Positions 14,849 to 23,118 are shown, numbered from the stretch's first letter. The stretch: 43,236 bases of DNA from CAZXVU01 sp964644465 (GCA_964644465.1 CAZXVU010000004.1:1-43236), one strand, 5' to 3'. Notes: a model not told the origin generated them from the letters alone. Numbers and translations: made by a program.

Positions 14849-16366
14849 ATGACTGTACGCGTCCGCATTGCTCCATCCCCTACCGGCGATCCCCATGTAG
14901 GGACTGCTTATATCGCCCTTTTCAATTTGATTTTTGCGAAGCATTTCAAAGGCAAGTTTATTCTTCGCATAGAAGATACTGACCAGACGAGAAGCCGTCC
15001 CGAATATGAAAAAAGTATTTTCGACGCTCTCCATTGGTGCAATATCAACTGGGATGAAGGTCCCGATGTGGGCGGTCCTTATGCCCCTTACCGTCAATCA
15101 GAGCGGACCGATATTTATCGCGAGCATGCGTATAAGCTTCTGGATCGCGGAATGGCCTATAAATGTTTTGCTACGCCAGAAGAGTTGGCTGAAATGCGCG
15201 AAGTGGCCGCTAAACAAGGGAAGCGTCTCGGTTATGACCGGAGATACCGCAATTTAAGCCCCGATGAAGTGAAGCAGCGCGAAGAAGCGGGGCAATCGTT
15301 TGTCATCCGTTTAAAAATACCTCTCACCGGTGAATGCGTTTACGAAGACCAAATCAAAGGGCGCATCACAGCTCCTTGGGCCGATATCGATGACCAAGTT
15401 CTTTTAAAATCGGATGGATTCCCCACATACCATTTAGCCAATGTGGTCGATGACCGCCTCATGAAAATCACCCACGTAATCCGTGGCGATGAATGGATGA
15501 GTTCAACGCCGAAGCACATTTTCCTCTACGAAGCATTTGGATGGGAGCCGCCTGTGTTTATGCATATGCCCTTGCTCCTCGGCAAAGATGGCAAAAAGCT
15601 TTCTAAGAGAAAAAATCCCACATCGATCTTCTTTTTCCGCGACAGCGGCTACCTCCCTGAAGCGCTTGTGAATTTTTTAACTCTGATGGGCTATAGCATG
15701 CCCGATGAGAAAGAAATTTATCCTTTAGATGAGATCATTCGCGATTTTGATCCGAAGCGGATTGGGATTTCAGGAGCTTTCTTTGATACCCAGAAATTGA
15801 ATTGGGTCAATCAGAAGAAGATCATTGAATCGATCTCTGAAGATCAGCTCTGGAGCCGCCTCCAAGATTGGAGCTTCAATGACGGTTTTATGCGGAAGCT
15901 GATGCCATTGATCCACACCCGTATTAAAACATTCAGCGATTTCATTCAGCTATGCGATTTCTTTTTCATCAACGAACTCCATCTCACTCCCGATAAGCTC
16001 TGTCCAAAAGGAACGCCTCCTGAAACCGTTAGCTGCCTTTTCCAAGCTTTGATCTGGAGCATGGATGCTCAGGAAGATTGGACAGGTGCAGGTCTTGAAA
16101 AAGCCTCTCATGAAGCCGCTGAAGCCTTCGGGGTCCATCATAAAAAAGTAATTATTCCTTCTCTATTTGCAGCCATCATGGGCAAGACCCAAGGCCCGCC
16201 GCTGTTTGATTCGGTGACGCTCCTTGGCAAAGACCGGACGCGAGTGCGCCTGATGTCAGCCATCGAGCTATTGGGCGGCATCTCCAATAAAAAAATGGAT
16301 CAGCTGAAAAAAGGTTGGGAAAAACGGAACTGCCGAGATCTAGTGGGAATGCCTGCGGCTCAGTGA
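14849..16366 (+). CDS. gltX: Glutamyl-tRNA synthetase
   Basis: A class I aminoacyl-tRNA synthetase of 505 residues charging tRNA-Glu; in Chlamydiae it is expected also to misacylate tRNA-Gln for GatCAB, but that activity cannot be read here. The N-terminal PSPTGDPHVGTAYIALFN carries the HIGH-type motif (HVGT), IEDTDQTRS follows, and DGKKLSKRKNPTS carries the KMSKS motif. A C-terminal anticodon-binding helical domain completes the family length. The start ATG has AGGTG just upstream. Its stop region overlaps the end of a small convergent lipoprotein gene by 7 bases. Proximity to euo and tsp fits the chlamydial gltX neighbourhood. Confidence 0.96.
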   Translation: MTVRVRIAPSPTGDPHVGTAYIALFNLIFAKHFKGKFILRIEDTDQTRSRPEYEKSIFDALHWCNINWDEGPDVGGPYAPYRQSERTDIYREHAYKLLDRGMAYKCFATPEELAEMREVAAKQGKRLGYDRRYRNLSPDEVKQREEAGQSFVIRLKIPLTGECVYEDQIKGRITAPWADIDDQVLLKSDGFPTYHLANVVDDRLMKITHVIRGDEWMSSTPKHIFLYEAFGWEPPVFMHMPLLLGKDGKKLSKRKNPTSIFFFRDSGYLPEALVNFLTLMGYSMPDEKEIYPLDEIIRDFDPKRIGISGAFFDTQKLNWVNQKKIIESISEDQLWSRLQDWSFNDGFMRKLMPLIHTRIKTFSDFIQLCDFFFINELHLTPDKLCPKGTPPETVSCLFQALIWSMDAQEDWTGAGLEKASHEAAEAFGVHHKKVIIPSLFAAIMGKTQGPPLFDSVTLLGKDRTRVRLMSAIELLGGISNKKMDQLKKGWEKRNCRDLVGMPAAQ

Positions 16367-16506
16367 TTTGGCTCTTCTTCCGACGCGACTTCCGCCTGTT
16401 CAGTTTCGATGTGAGATTTGGAGATTACATAGCTGCGGGTCATGTTTCCCCCGCTATTGCACCCAGATAATGTTAAGCAAAACCCTAATAATATCATGAT
16501 TCTCAT
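16360..16506 (-). CDS. Small lipoprotein, 48 residues
   Basis: A short gene on the strand opposite gltX. Its N-terminus is MRIMILLGFCLTLSGCNSGG, a compact lipoprotein signal with lipobox LSGC; Cys16 would be lipidated, leaving a 33-residue acidic, Ser-rich tail ending in EEEPNH. It overlaps the last 7 bases of gltX tail to tail. In C. trachomatis the small cysteine-rich lipoprotein OmcA lies next to gltX by memory; this protein shares position and lipoprotein nature but has only two Cys in total, so homology is not claimed. The Shine-Dalgarno is weak (GTAGG about 12 bases upstream). Confidence 0.65.
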   Translation of the reverse strand: MRIMILLGFCLTLSGCNSGGNMTRSYVISKSHIETEQAEVASEEEPNH

Positions 16507-16550
16507 GCAACAAACCTACTTTTAGCTTATGCTAGTCAGTAACTGAGCCC

Positions 16551-17681
16551 GTGTCTATAGAAATGTATAGTCGAACCAATCCTTTTCTTTCTCATATAAA
16601 AGAGAGATTTCTTTTAACAGGACCTTCTTCATCCAAAAAAACATATCACCTCTCTTTAGATATCACAGATTCTAATATCTCTTTCAAAGTGGGCGACAGC
16701 ATCGGGGTGATCCCCACAAACAATCCCCAAACGGTGGGGCTGATCCTCGATCGGATCCAAGCTGCTGGAACTGAAGAGATTTTCGATACCCGTTCCAATA
16801 CAACCTGTACGATCCGCGAATATCTTCTCCATAAAGCGAACTTAGCCCGGGTCAATTCCTCTTTCTTCAAACTCCTCTGCGAAAAAGGGAAGCCATCAGA
16901 TCTTCTCCTCCCCGAGAACAAGCCGCAGCTCACTCATTATCTCGATTCTTACAATCTTCTTGAGCTCCTCGATCTCCATAAGCCCGCCGCATTCCCTCCC
17001 TCTGAATTTTGCAAACCGCTGATGCCGCTGATGCCCCGTTTTTACTCGATCGCTTCATCTCAGAAAGTATTTCCCGATGAAATCCATCTGACAGTAGCCC
17101 ACATTCATTATATCGCCAACGGACAAACTCGCCTTGGCGTAGGAAGCCATTTCCTTTGCGACATGGCGGTCCTTGATGAAACTCCGATCCCCATTTATCT
17201 GCAGCCTTCGAACCATTTCACCATTCCCTCTGATCCTGCAGCCTCTATGATCCTGATCGGCCCAGGAACAGGAATCGCCCCATACCGCGCCTTCTTACAA
17301 GAACGGATCGCCAATCAATCTACGGGTCGCAACTGGATTTTCTTCGGCGAGCGGAATCGCGCTTCTGATTTTTATTACTCAGATTACTGGAACGAATTGG
17401 AAAAACAAGGACGCATCCGACTTGATCTTGCTTTTTCCCGCGATCAAAAAGAGAAAATCTACGTGCAGCATAAAATGCTCGAGAACAAGCAAAGCCTTTG
17501 GAATTGGATCCAAGCTGGCTCTTATATTTACGTTTGCGGCGATGCGGAAGAAATGGCAAAAGACGTTGACGCAGCTCTCCAGCGCATCGCGCAGGAAGAG
17601 GGCAAACTTTCAGAAGAAGATGCACGCCTTTACATGAAAGCTCTTCGCGCTGAGAAACGTTATCTTCTAGATGTTTACTGA
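16551..17681 (+). CDS. cysJ: CysJ-like FAD/NAD(P)H reductase lacking the flavodoxin domain
   Basis: A 376-residue flavoprotein of the sulfite reductase/P450 reductase type. The FAD-binding region has PRFYSIASS and GVGSHFLCD; the NAD(P)H region has GPGTGIAPYRAFLQER, WIFFGERN, YIYVCGDAEEMAKDV and the aromatic C-terminus LLDVY that stacks on FAD. The N-terminal FMN flavodoxin domain of true CysJ (about 600 residues) is absent, as in the annotated chlamydial CysJ, so its electron acceptor is probably not sulfite. The start is uncertain: GTG 16551 or ATG 16563, neither with a strong Shine-Dalgarno. A membrane-protein gene and a rhodanese follow, then convergent ispF; ispF next to cysJ matches Chlamydia. 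Confidence 0.85.
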   Translation: MSIEMYSRTNPFLSHIKERFLLTGPSSSKKTYHLSLDITDSNISFKVGDSIGVIPTNNPQTVGLILDRIQAAGTEEIFDTRSNTTCTIREYLLHKANLARVNSSFFKLLCEKGKPSDLLLPENKPQLTHYLDSYNLLELLDLHKPAAFPPSEFCKPLMPLMPRFYSIASSQKVFPDEIHLTVAHIHYIANGQTRLGVGSHFLCDMAVLDETPIPIYLQPSNHFTIPSDPAASMILIGPGTGIAPYRAFLQERIANQSTGRNWIFFGERNRASDFYYSDYWNELEKQGRIRLDLAFSRDQKEKIYVQHKMLENKQSLWNWIQAGSYIYVCGDAEEMAKDVDAALQRIAQEEGKLSEEDARLYMKALRAEKRYLLDVY

Positions 17682-17711
17682 AAACTCAATTTTCTATATT
17701 TAGTCAATTTA

Positions 17712-18050
17712 ATGACTAAAAAAGTTCCAGCTCCCCTTTCCTTATTCAATCGGCTCACGCGCAATTTTTTGATTGGCTTAGGTGTCATTTTCATTTCCTT
17801 AGGAATGGGAATGGTTGGTTATCATCACTTCGAGGAAATGTCCTGGATCGATTCTTATCTCAACGCTTCAATGATTTTATCTGGGATGGGGCCTGTCTCT
17901 TCTATAGAAACATCCCAAGGAAAAATCTTTGCCGGAACCTATGCGCTCTTCTGCGGCATTATTTTTCTCGTCGCAATTGCTATTGTGTTCGTCCCTGTAT
18001 TCCATAAGTTTTTTCACAAATTCCATCTCAAAGACGAGAATGAAAAATAA
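17712..18050 (+). CDS. Small two-TM protein with K+-channel-like pore region
   Basis: A 112-residue membrane protein. TM1 is at about 19-39 and TM2 at about 71-95, with a re-entrant-like stretch between: SYLNASMILSGMGPV, then TSQGKIFAGTYALFCGIIF. The layout (TM, pore helix, short filter, then xxGKxFAxxYxLxxG at the start of the second TM) mirrors two-TM potassium channels, but SGMGP replaces the TVGYG filter, so K+ selectivity is doubtful. The C-terminus is His/Lys-rich and cytoplasmic by the positive-inside rule. It ends 19 bases before the rhodanese gene and is likely co-transcribed. Function is unknown. Confidence 0.7.
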   Translation: MTKKVPAPLSLFNRLTRNFLIGLGVIFISLGMGMVGYHHFEEMSWIDSYLNASMILSGMGPVSSIETSQGKIFAGTYALFCGIIFLVAIAIVFVPVFHKFFHKFHLKDENEK

Positions 18051-18069
18051 CCTCTAAAAGGAGTTTTCT

Positions 18070-18456
18070 ATGCGGGCTTGGATCTTAGCGCCTCTTTTCT
18101 TGATGGCAGCACCTATAGTAGCAGTGGCTCAAGAACATTCTACCGTGCACACAGATACTCTGAAGTCATGGGTCGACCAAAAAAAACCGATGACCATCTT
18201 GGATGCGCGGGGATCCATTAACAACGGTATGATTCCTGGAGCGAAATGGGTTCCTTTTGATGCGACTGATGAACAAATCACAGCTGCTGTTCCTTCAAAA
18301 AACACTCTTGTCGTCATTTATTGTTGGAGTGAAAGCTGTCCTGCGAGCAGCCATTTAGCCGACCATATGATCACGATGGGATATACAAAGGTCTATGAAT
18401 ATCCCGAAGGGCTTCAAGATTGGATTGCGAAAAAATATCCTGTTAAAAGCCAATAG
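18070..18456 (+). CDS. Exported single-domain rhodanese
   Basis: A 128-residue protein with a signal peptide (about 1-20, ending AVAQ) and one rhodanese domain: ILDARGSINNGMIPGA, VPFD and the active-site loop VVIYCWSESCPAS, with the first Cys as probable persulfide carrier and a second Cys five residues on. It would act in the periplasm on sulfur transfer or thiol chemistry; no partner is evident. AAAGGAG sits 6-7 bases before the ATG. It follows the pore-like gene closely and ends 6 bases before the convergent ispF stop. Confidence 0.85.
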   Translation: MRAWILAPLFLMAAPIVAVAQEHSTVHTDTLKSWVDQKKPMTILDARGSINNGMIPGAKWVPFDATDEQITAAVPSKNTLVVIYCWSESCPASSHLADHMITMGYTKVYEYPEGLQDWIAKKYPVKSQ

Positions 18457-18462
18457 AGATTT

Positions 18463-18960
18463 TTATTCTTCGACTGTGTTCATGATGCAGAAGCATTGGA
18501 GTCCGTCGCCGCAGCCAAAATCTGTCAGGCCGTCGCCTGATGTAGCGGTAATTCCCACTTGATTGTGACGAATGCGAAGAACGTGAGCGATTTTTTTGCG
18601 CATCTGTTCGATTTTATCTTCAAAATAGGGGCGCTTTCCTTCAATCGTCAGAGAAATATGAACAATTTTTTGGCGTCCGAGCGTTTGGAGCGCGCGCTCA
18701 AGATAGACTTGAGAATCGGTGATCCCGTCTTTGCGGCAAAGATCGCGGGCAATCCCTCCGAGAATCGGAATACAGGAAAGCGAAGTGATTGCATTGCAGA
18801 TCGCGTGATAGACTACATCTCCGTCTGAATCTGCATCTAATCCTGGAACTCCATCAAAAATAACGCCTGCGATCATGCAGGGCTTTGATGATTCAGGAGA
18901 CAAAAAACGGTGGCTGTCCTGGCCAATGCCAGATCTAAAAATAGGTGTTTGAGTTTGCAT
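18463..18960 (-). CDS. ispF: 2-C-methyl-D-erythritol 2,4-cyclodiphosphate synthase
   Basis: A 165-residue enzyme of the MEP isoprenoid pathway, converting CDP-methylerythritol phosphate to the cyclic diphosphate. GIGQDSHRF supplies the metal-binding Asp and His, GLDADSDGDVVYHAICNA supplies further active-site residues, and ATSGDGLTDFG is the C-terminal CDP-binding/signature region. ATG at 18960 is preferred over TTG at 18981 because it gives the usual family length. It is transcribed divergently from the ATP-grasp-like gene. Confidence 0.95.
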   Translation of the reverse strand: MQTQTPIFRSGIGQDSHRFLSPESSKPCMIAGVIFDGVPGLDADSDGDVVYHAICNAITSLSCIPILGGIARDLCRKDGITDSQVYLERALQTLGRQKIVHISLTIEGKRPYFEDKIEQMRKKIAHVLRIRHNQVGITATSGDGLTDFGCGDGLQCFCIMNTVEE

Positions 18961-18991
18961 AATGAAGGCATTATGGCACAATTTGGGTTAA

Positions 18992-19972
18992 ATGTCGCGA
19001 CTCCATATCTGCAATACTTTTTTTGAAGCGGAGCTAGAAAGCACCGCTCTAAGGCCTTTGGCCGAATGGATGCGGATCTCTCCCATCGTCCTCCAACTCC
19101 AATTTCTTCCCCTACTCCTTGAACATCAGATTCTAGTTACAGACTTGCCCGAGAATCCAGATCCTAGACTTTGCACCCTGGAAAATCCTCCTTTGGCATG
19201 TCAAATCGAGGATTGGGGGCCTTCTTTAGCAATACAAGCTTGGGCAAAAAGCCGGGGTATGCCCTATGTAATTCCCAATTGGGAGATTGTTAAAAAGGTG
19301 AATTCAAAGATTTTCTCCTTCGAAGAGTCGCCGAAATTGCCAGGAGCTGCATTGTTAAAAAATTCCATCGAGGCGATGCATTGGATCGAAAAGACCCCAG
19401 GTCCCAAAGTGTTAAAAACTGCTTTCGGCACTGCAGGCAGAGGCCATTTTCATGTGGACAAGGACAAAAATCTGGAGGGTTTTTTGAAAAAACAAACTCT
19501 TCCAGTGATCGGCGAGCCTTGGGTAGAAAGGGTTCTCGACTTTAGCACCCAATGGAAAGATGGAGAACTTTTAGGGACGACCATTTTCGAAAATGAACAG
19601 AATGGCACATATAAATGCACTCTTGCAGGTCCTTGGATGAAGAGATCTTTTGATTGGGCGCTTGAGGAACATCTTGCCATCGCAAAACCGCTTGTGGAAA
19701 AGATCAAAAAACTGGGATTTGCAGGGAATTTAGGAATTGATGCTTATATTTACCGCTGGGAAGGGAAGGAAAAGCTGCAGCCGGTTGTTGAGATCAATGG
19801 GCGGAAAACGATGAGTTGGGTTGCGCTCCAAGTTCAAAAAAACCGCTTTCCTGAAAAAACAGTCCGTTTTAGTTATGAAAAATCTGAAAAGGGGCTTTTG
19901 CCAAGTACCTTGCAATTGCAAGGGAGAACGGTCAGATTTCCGAGGCAGATTTCACTTACTGTACTTGATTAA
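18992..19972 (+). CDS. ATP-grasp-like protein of unknown substrate
   Basis: A 326-residue cytoplasmic protein. ATP-grasp-like elements appear in order: VLKTAFGTAGRGHF (about 144-157, strand-glycine loop that clamps ATP), GEPWVERVLDFSTQW (about 177-191), and GNLGIDAYIY ... LQPVVEINGRKTM, where E and N of VEINGR sit where ATP-grasp enzymes bind Mg2+. The N-terminal 100 residues (including PLAEWMRISP and SLAIQAWAKSRGMP) look like a pre-ATP-grasp substrate domain. It would couple a carboxylate to an amine or thiol using ATP; the reaction is not identified. Its 3' end overlaps the convergent membrane-protein gene by 21 bases. Confidence 0.65.
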   Translation: MSRLHICNTFFEAELESTALRPLAEWMRISPIVLQLQFLPLLLEHQILVTDLPENPDPRLCTLENPPLACQIEDWGPSLAIQAWAKSRGMPYVIPNWEIVKKVNSKIFSFEESPKLPGAALLKNSIEAMHWIEKTPGPKVLKTAFGTAGRGHFHVDKDKNLEGFLKKQTLPVIGEPWVERVLDFSTQWKDGELLGTTIFENEQNGTYKCTLAGPWMKRSFDWALEEHLAIAKPLVEKIKKLGFAGNLGIDAYIYRWEGKEKLQPVVEINGRKTMSWVALQVQKNRFPEKTVRFSYEKSEKGLLPSTLQLQGRTVRFPRQISLTVLD

Positions 19973-20407
19973 TTCTTGGCGGATATCTTCCAACATCGAT
20001 TCCATCCAACGGCTGTGGGGAAATTCTCTTTTGAGGTCTTGGAATACCTCTTTTTTAGCCTCTTCAAAAGTTTTGATCTTCTCTTTTTTATAAAAATAGG
20101 TCCAAAAAAGGATCGATACTTTTAGATGGCCTCGCATGGCCTGTTTGATTTCTTTTTGAAAAGTATTGAATTCTTCTCGCAGCTTTTCAACTTCCTTATG
20201 ATCCTCTATCGCTGGGGCCATTTCAGGTCGGGTGCGAGAAAGATACAGAGAGATTCCCAAGCCTGCAGCGCTAGCGGCTGCTATGATGGCCCAAAATTCC
20301 CAAGCCAGTTCCCAAAAAACATAATGTGTAGCATGGTAGAAAAAAACAAAGGAGAGACTCGCTCCAAGGAGAAAGGAAAAAACAAGGGCGGCAATGGTCT
20401 TAAACAT
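19952..20407 (-). CDS. Small membrane protein with coiled-coil region
   Basis: A 151-residue protein that I do not recognise. Two N-terminal transmembrane helices (about 3-24 and 33-56) are followed by a charged helical segment with heptad character (HKEVEKLREEFNTFQKEIKQ, about 69-88) and a basic/acidic C-terminal domain. It is convergent with the ATP-grasp-like gene (21-base overlap) and divergent from murA. No catalytic motif is visible. Confidence 0.6.
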   Translation of the reverse strand: MFKTIAALVFSFLLGASLSFVFFYHATHYVFWELAWEFWAIIAAASAAGLGISLYLSRTRPEMAPAIEDHKEVEKLREEFNTFQKEIKQAMRGHLKVSILFWTYFYKKEKIKTFEEAKKEVFQDLKREFPHSRWMESMLEDIRQELIKYSK

Positions 20408-20472
20408 ATTCGGATCTTTGCAAAAGGTGCCTTAAAATTTCAAGAATGATATGTTGGTAGCGAGGTGCGGGT

Positions 20473-21891
20473 ATGGATGTTCTAAAAATTAAGGGTGGCA
20501 AATCGCTGCAGGGACAGATTAAAGCTGCAGGTGCTAAAAATGCGATGACAAAATTGCTCGTCGCCTCTCTTCTGTCCGATAAGAAATGCACTTTCTACAA
20601 CGTGCCGAATATCGGCGATGTCGAAATCACCGTCAATTTATGCAAAGAAATTGGGTCCGAAGTCAAATGGGACAAAAAAGCCCAGATCATCGAAATTGCA
20701 ACTCCAGAGCTAAAAACCTCCTACGTCCCTCAGCGCTATTCAGGTTCCAACCGAATTCCTATCCTCATGATCGGAGCCCTATTGGGGCGCACCGATGAAG
20801 ATATCATCGTTCCGACTATTGGCGGCGATCTGATCGGGTGCCGTCCCGTCGATCTCCATATCAATGCCCTGCAAAAATTGGGCGCAAGAATCGAATACCG
20901 CGAAATGAAAAAAGAGGGCGCTTATTTCGCACAAGCCCATCAAGGATTGAAAGGGGCGATCATCACCTTAAACTATCCCTCAGTAGGCGCTACTGAAAAT
21001 ACGATTTTAGCCGCTGTCCGAGCAAAAGGAACTACGTTAATCAAAAATGCCGCGATCGAACCAGAAATCATCGATCTTATCCTTTTCCTACAGAAACTCG
21101 GCGCGAATATCATGGTCGATGTAGACCGGACGATCTGCATCCAGCAAGCTCACCAATTTCAAGATGTAGAACATACAGTGATGGCAGACCGCAACGAAGT
21201 GGCCTCTTACGCCATGGCTGCGGTCAGCACAAAAGGGCGCATCTTCATTGAAGGCGCTGAACATCTCCATATGATCGCTTTTCTCAATAAACTCCGCGAA
21301 TTGGGCGGCGGGTTCCACGTGAAACAAAACGGCATTGAGTTTTTCTATGAGAAAGAATTGCGCGGCGGAATCCATTTAGAAACCGATGTCCATCCAGGTT
21401 TCATGACAGATTGGCAGCAGCCATTTGTTGTTCTAATGACTCAGGCGCACGGATCTTCTGTCATTCATGAAACAGTGTATGAAAACCGTTTTGGCTATAC
21501 GAACACTTTGAGAGAAATGGGCGCCGACATTGAGCTCTTTACTCAATGCCTCGGTGGCAAAGCATGCCGATTTGCCTCAAGCGATCATCATCACAGCCTG
21601 GTCGTTAAAGGACCGACGCCTTTAAAAGCCAAAGACATCTCCATTCCCGATTTGCGAGCTGGTTTTGCCTATGTGATGGCAGCCCTTCTGGTCCCTGAGA
21701 TCAGCACCATCTCCAACGTCGACTTCTTAGACCGGGGCTACGAAAACCTGGTTTCCAAGCTCACTTCTCTGGGAGCCGATATCACCCGAGTCGCGTTGCC
21801 TAAAAAGGGAGCCCAGGAGAAAAGTAAAGCCGCTTTACAAAGCCTTGTCGCCAAATCATCTGAGGTTGACATTCCAACGGCTACAGTCTAA
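20473..21891 (+). CDS. murA: UDP-N-acetylglucosamine 1-carboxyvinyltransferase, Asp active-site form
   Basis: The first committed enzyme of peptidoglycan precursor synthesis, transferring enolpyruvate from PEP to UDP-GlcNAc. The protein is 472 residues, about 40-50 longer than typical owing to a C-terminal tail. GAKNAMTKLL carries the conserved KN pair, and IPILMIGALLGR and RPVDLHI are family motifs. The loop that reads GGCAIG in E. coli reads GGDLIG here, so the catalytic Cys is replaced by Asp119. The same change is known in C. trachomatis MurA and gives intrinsic fosfomycin resistance. The EpmB-type gene follows after 14 bases. Confidence 0.95.
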   Translation: MDVLKIKGGKSLQGQIKAAGAKNAMTKLLVASLLSDKKCTFYNVPNIGDVEITVNLCKEIGSEVKWDKKAQIIEIATPELKTSYVPQRYSGSNRIPILMIGALLGRTDEDIIVPTIGGDLIGCRPVDLHINALQKLGARIEYREMKKEGAYFAQAHQGLKGAIITLNYPSVGATENTILAAVRAKGTTLIKNAAIEPEIIDLILFLQKLGANIMVDVDRTICIQQAHQFQDVEHTVMADRNEVASYAMAAVSTKGRIFIEGAEHLHMIAFLNKLRELGGGFHVKQNGIEFFYEKELRGGIHLETDVHPGFMTDWQQPFVVLMTQAHGSSVIHETVYENRFGYTNTLREMGADIELFTQCLGGKACRFASSDHHHSLVVKGPTPLKAKDISIPDLRAGFAYVMAALLVPEISTISNVDFLDRGYENLVSKLTSLGADITRVALPKKGAQEKSKAALQSLVAKSSEVDIPTATV

Positions 21892-21905
21892 ACTTTTTCT
21901 CCGTT

Positions 21906-22907
21906 ATGACTGCTATTTCTTCTCCCAAAAAAGAAATTATTCCACTATGGAGACAGGTCCAAAGGGAAAATTTCACTCGCTTCGAACATTTAGCTGATTT
22001 TCTCGAGCTTTCAGACCCTCTTAGAAAAAAAATTCTTCAGCGCCCACGATTCTCCCTAAATCTACCCAAACGGCTTGCAGCTAAAATAGAAAAAAATACC
22101 TTGAACGATCCTCTCCTGCGTCAATTTGTTCCCCTCGAAGAAGAGCTTAAGCCCTTTCCGGGATTTGTATCCGATCCTGTCCAAGATGAAACTTTCCGCC
22201 AGACTAAAAAGATTTTACACAAATACCAAGGCAGGGCCTTGATCGTTGCAACAAGCGCCTGCGCCATGCACTGCCGCTACTGCTTTCGACAAAATTTTCC
22301 TTACGAGACCGAGGAGAAGGGATTTGAAAAAGAGCTCGCCTATATTCGTGAAACCGACAGCCTTTCAGAAATCATATTAAGTGGAGGAGATCCTCTTTCT
22401 TTAAGCGATGGGGCTTTGGCAAATCTTCTGAACGCCCTTGATGACATTCCGCATGTGAAACGGATCCGTTTTCATACCCGATTCCCGATTGGCATCCCAG
22501 AAAGACTCGACGATTCGTTCCTCGATCTTCTTGGCTCGATTTCCAAGCAAATCTTCTTCATCATCCATTGCAATCACCCTAAAGAGCTCGACCAGGATGT
22601 CATAGAAGCTCTCAAAGAAGTGCAATATTTAGGGATTCCGGTCCTGAATCAGTCGGTCCTGCTCGCAGGGGTCAATGATGAGGAAGAAACCCTTCTAGCC
22701 CTCTCAGAAGCCCTCCTAGAGGCAGGGATTACCCCCTATTACCTCCATGAGCTCGACCAGGTCGAGGGGGCAGGCCATTTTGCGGTCCCTACCGAACGGG
22801 GAAAAGAGCTGATCCGGTTCGTCCAAGAGAATCTATCAGGGTTTGGGGTGCCTCGTCTTGCCCGGGAAATATCGGGACAACCAAGCAAAACTTTTATAAC
22901 TAACTGA
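21906..22907 (+). CDS. epmB: Radical SAM lysine 2,3-aminomutase-like protein (EF-P lysine aminomutase type)
   Basis: A 333-residue radical SAM enzyme of the KamA/YjeK family. The cluster-binding CAMHCRYC motif (Cys119, Cys123, Cys126) is followed by EIILSGGDPLSL and by VLLAGVNDEEE, with a family-typical C-terminal YYLHELDQVEGAGHF. The short length (about 330 rather than 415-470 for catabolic aminomutases) and RFHTRFP favour EpmB, which converts alpha-lysine to beta-lysine for EF-P modification. EF-P and EpmA are not in this window, so that assignment is family-based. It follows murA closely. Hairpins at 22969 and 23032 lie downstream. Confidence 0.85.
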   Translation: MTAISSPKKEIIPLWRQVQRENFTRFEHLADFLELSDPLRKKILQRPRFSLNLPKRLAAKIEKNTLNDPLLRQFVPLEEELKPFPGFVSDPVQDETFRQTKKILHKYQGRALIVATSACAMHCRYCFRQNFPYETEEKGFEKELAYIRETDSLSEIILSGGDPLSLSDGALANLLNALDDIPHVKRIRFHTRFPIGIPERLDDSFLDLLGSISKQIFFIIHCNHPKELDQDVIEALKEVQYLGIPVLNQSVLLAGVNDEEETLLALSEALLEAGITPYYLHELDQVEGAGHFAVPTERGKELIRFVQENLSGFGVPRLAREISGQPSKTFITN

Positions 22908-22954
22908 AAATAAGTAATAAGAAAAATTCTATTCTTATTAATTAACTATTTTGC

Positions 22955-22989
22955 TATAATTTTAGACGTTAACAGCTTACCCCTGTTAA
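22955..22989 (+). other. TATAAT box followed by a stable hairpin
   Basis: TATAAT at 22955-22960 is followed by TTAACAG/CTGTTAA (22969-22975 and 22983-22989, 7-bp stem, 7-base loop). A strong terminator ends at 23059. The arrangement could give a small RNA of about 90 bases, but the -35 is weak (TTCTTA, 22932-22937). Confidence 0.25.
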
Positions 22990-23031
22990 TATCTAATACA
23001 TAATAACCCTAATCACCTTTTTATTATTTGG

Positions 23032-23059
23032 GCGCCCTTTACCCGGGGCGCTTTTTTTT
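23032..23059 (+). terminator. Strong rho-independent terminator
   Basis: GCGCCC (23032-23037) pairs with GGGCGC (23046-23051) across an 8-base loop, followed by eight T residues. It ends either the murA-epmB transcript or a short RNA starting near 22967. Confidence 0.8.
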
Positions 23060-23087
23060 GTTATTTTAACCGTTATTAAGCTATAAT
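23058..23087 (+). promoter_or_regulatory. Promoter of the 110-residue orphan gene
   Basis: TTGTTA (23058-23063), 18 bases, TATAAT (23082-23087), then AAAGGA about 8 bases before the ATG at 23119. It directly abuts the preceding terminator, so the gene is its own unit. Confidence 0.5.
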
Positions 23088-23118
23088 TATTAACAAATCT
23101 TAATAAAGGAATTTAAAG

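Noticed and set aside
18961..18981. TTG start for ispF at 18981
   Set aside because: ATG 18960 gives the normal length and the extra seven residues are not seen in the family.
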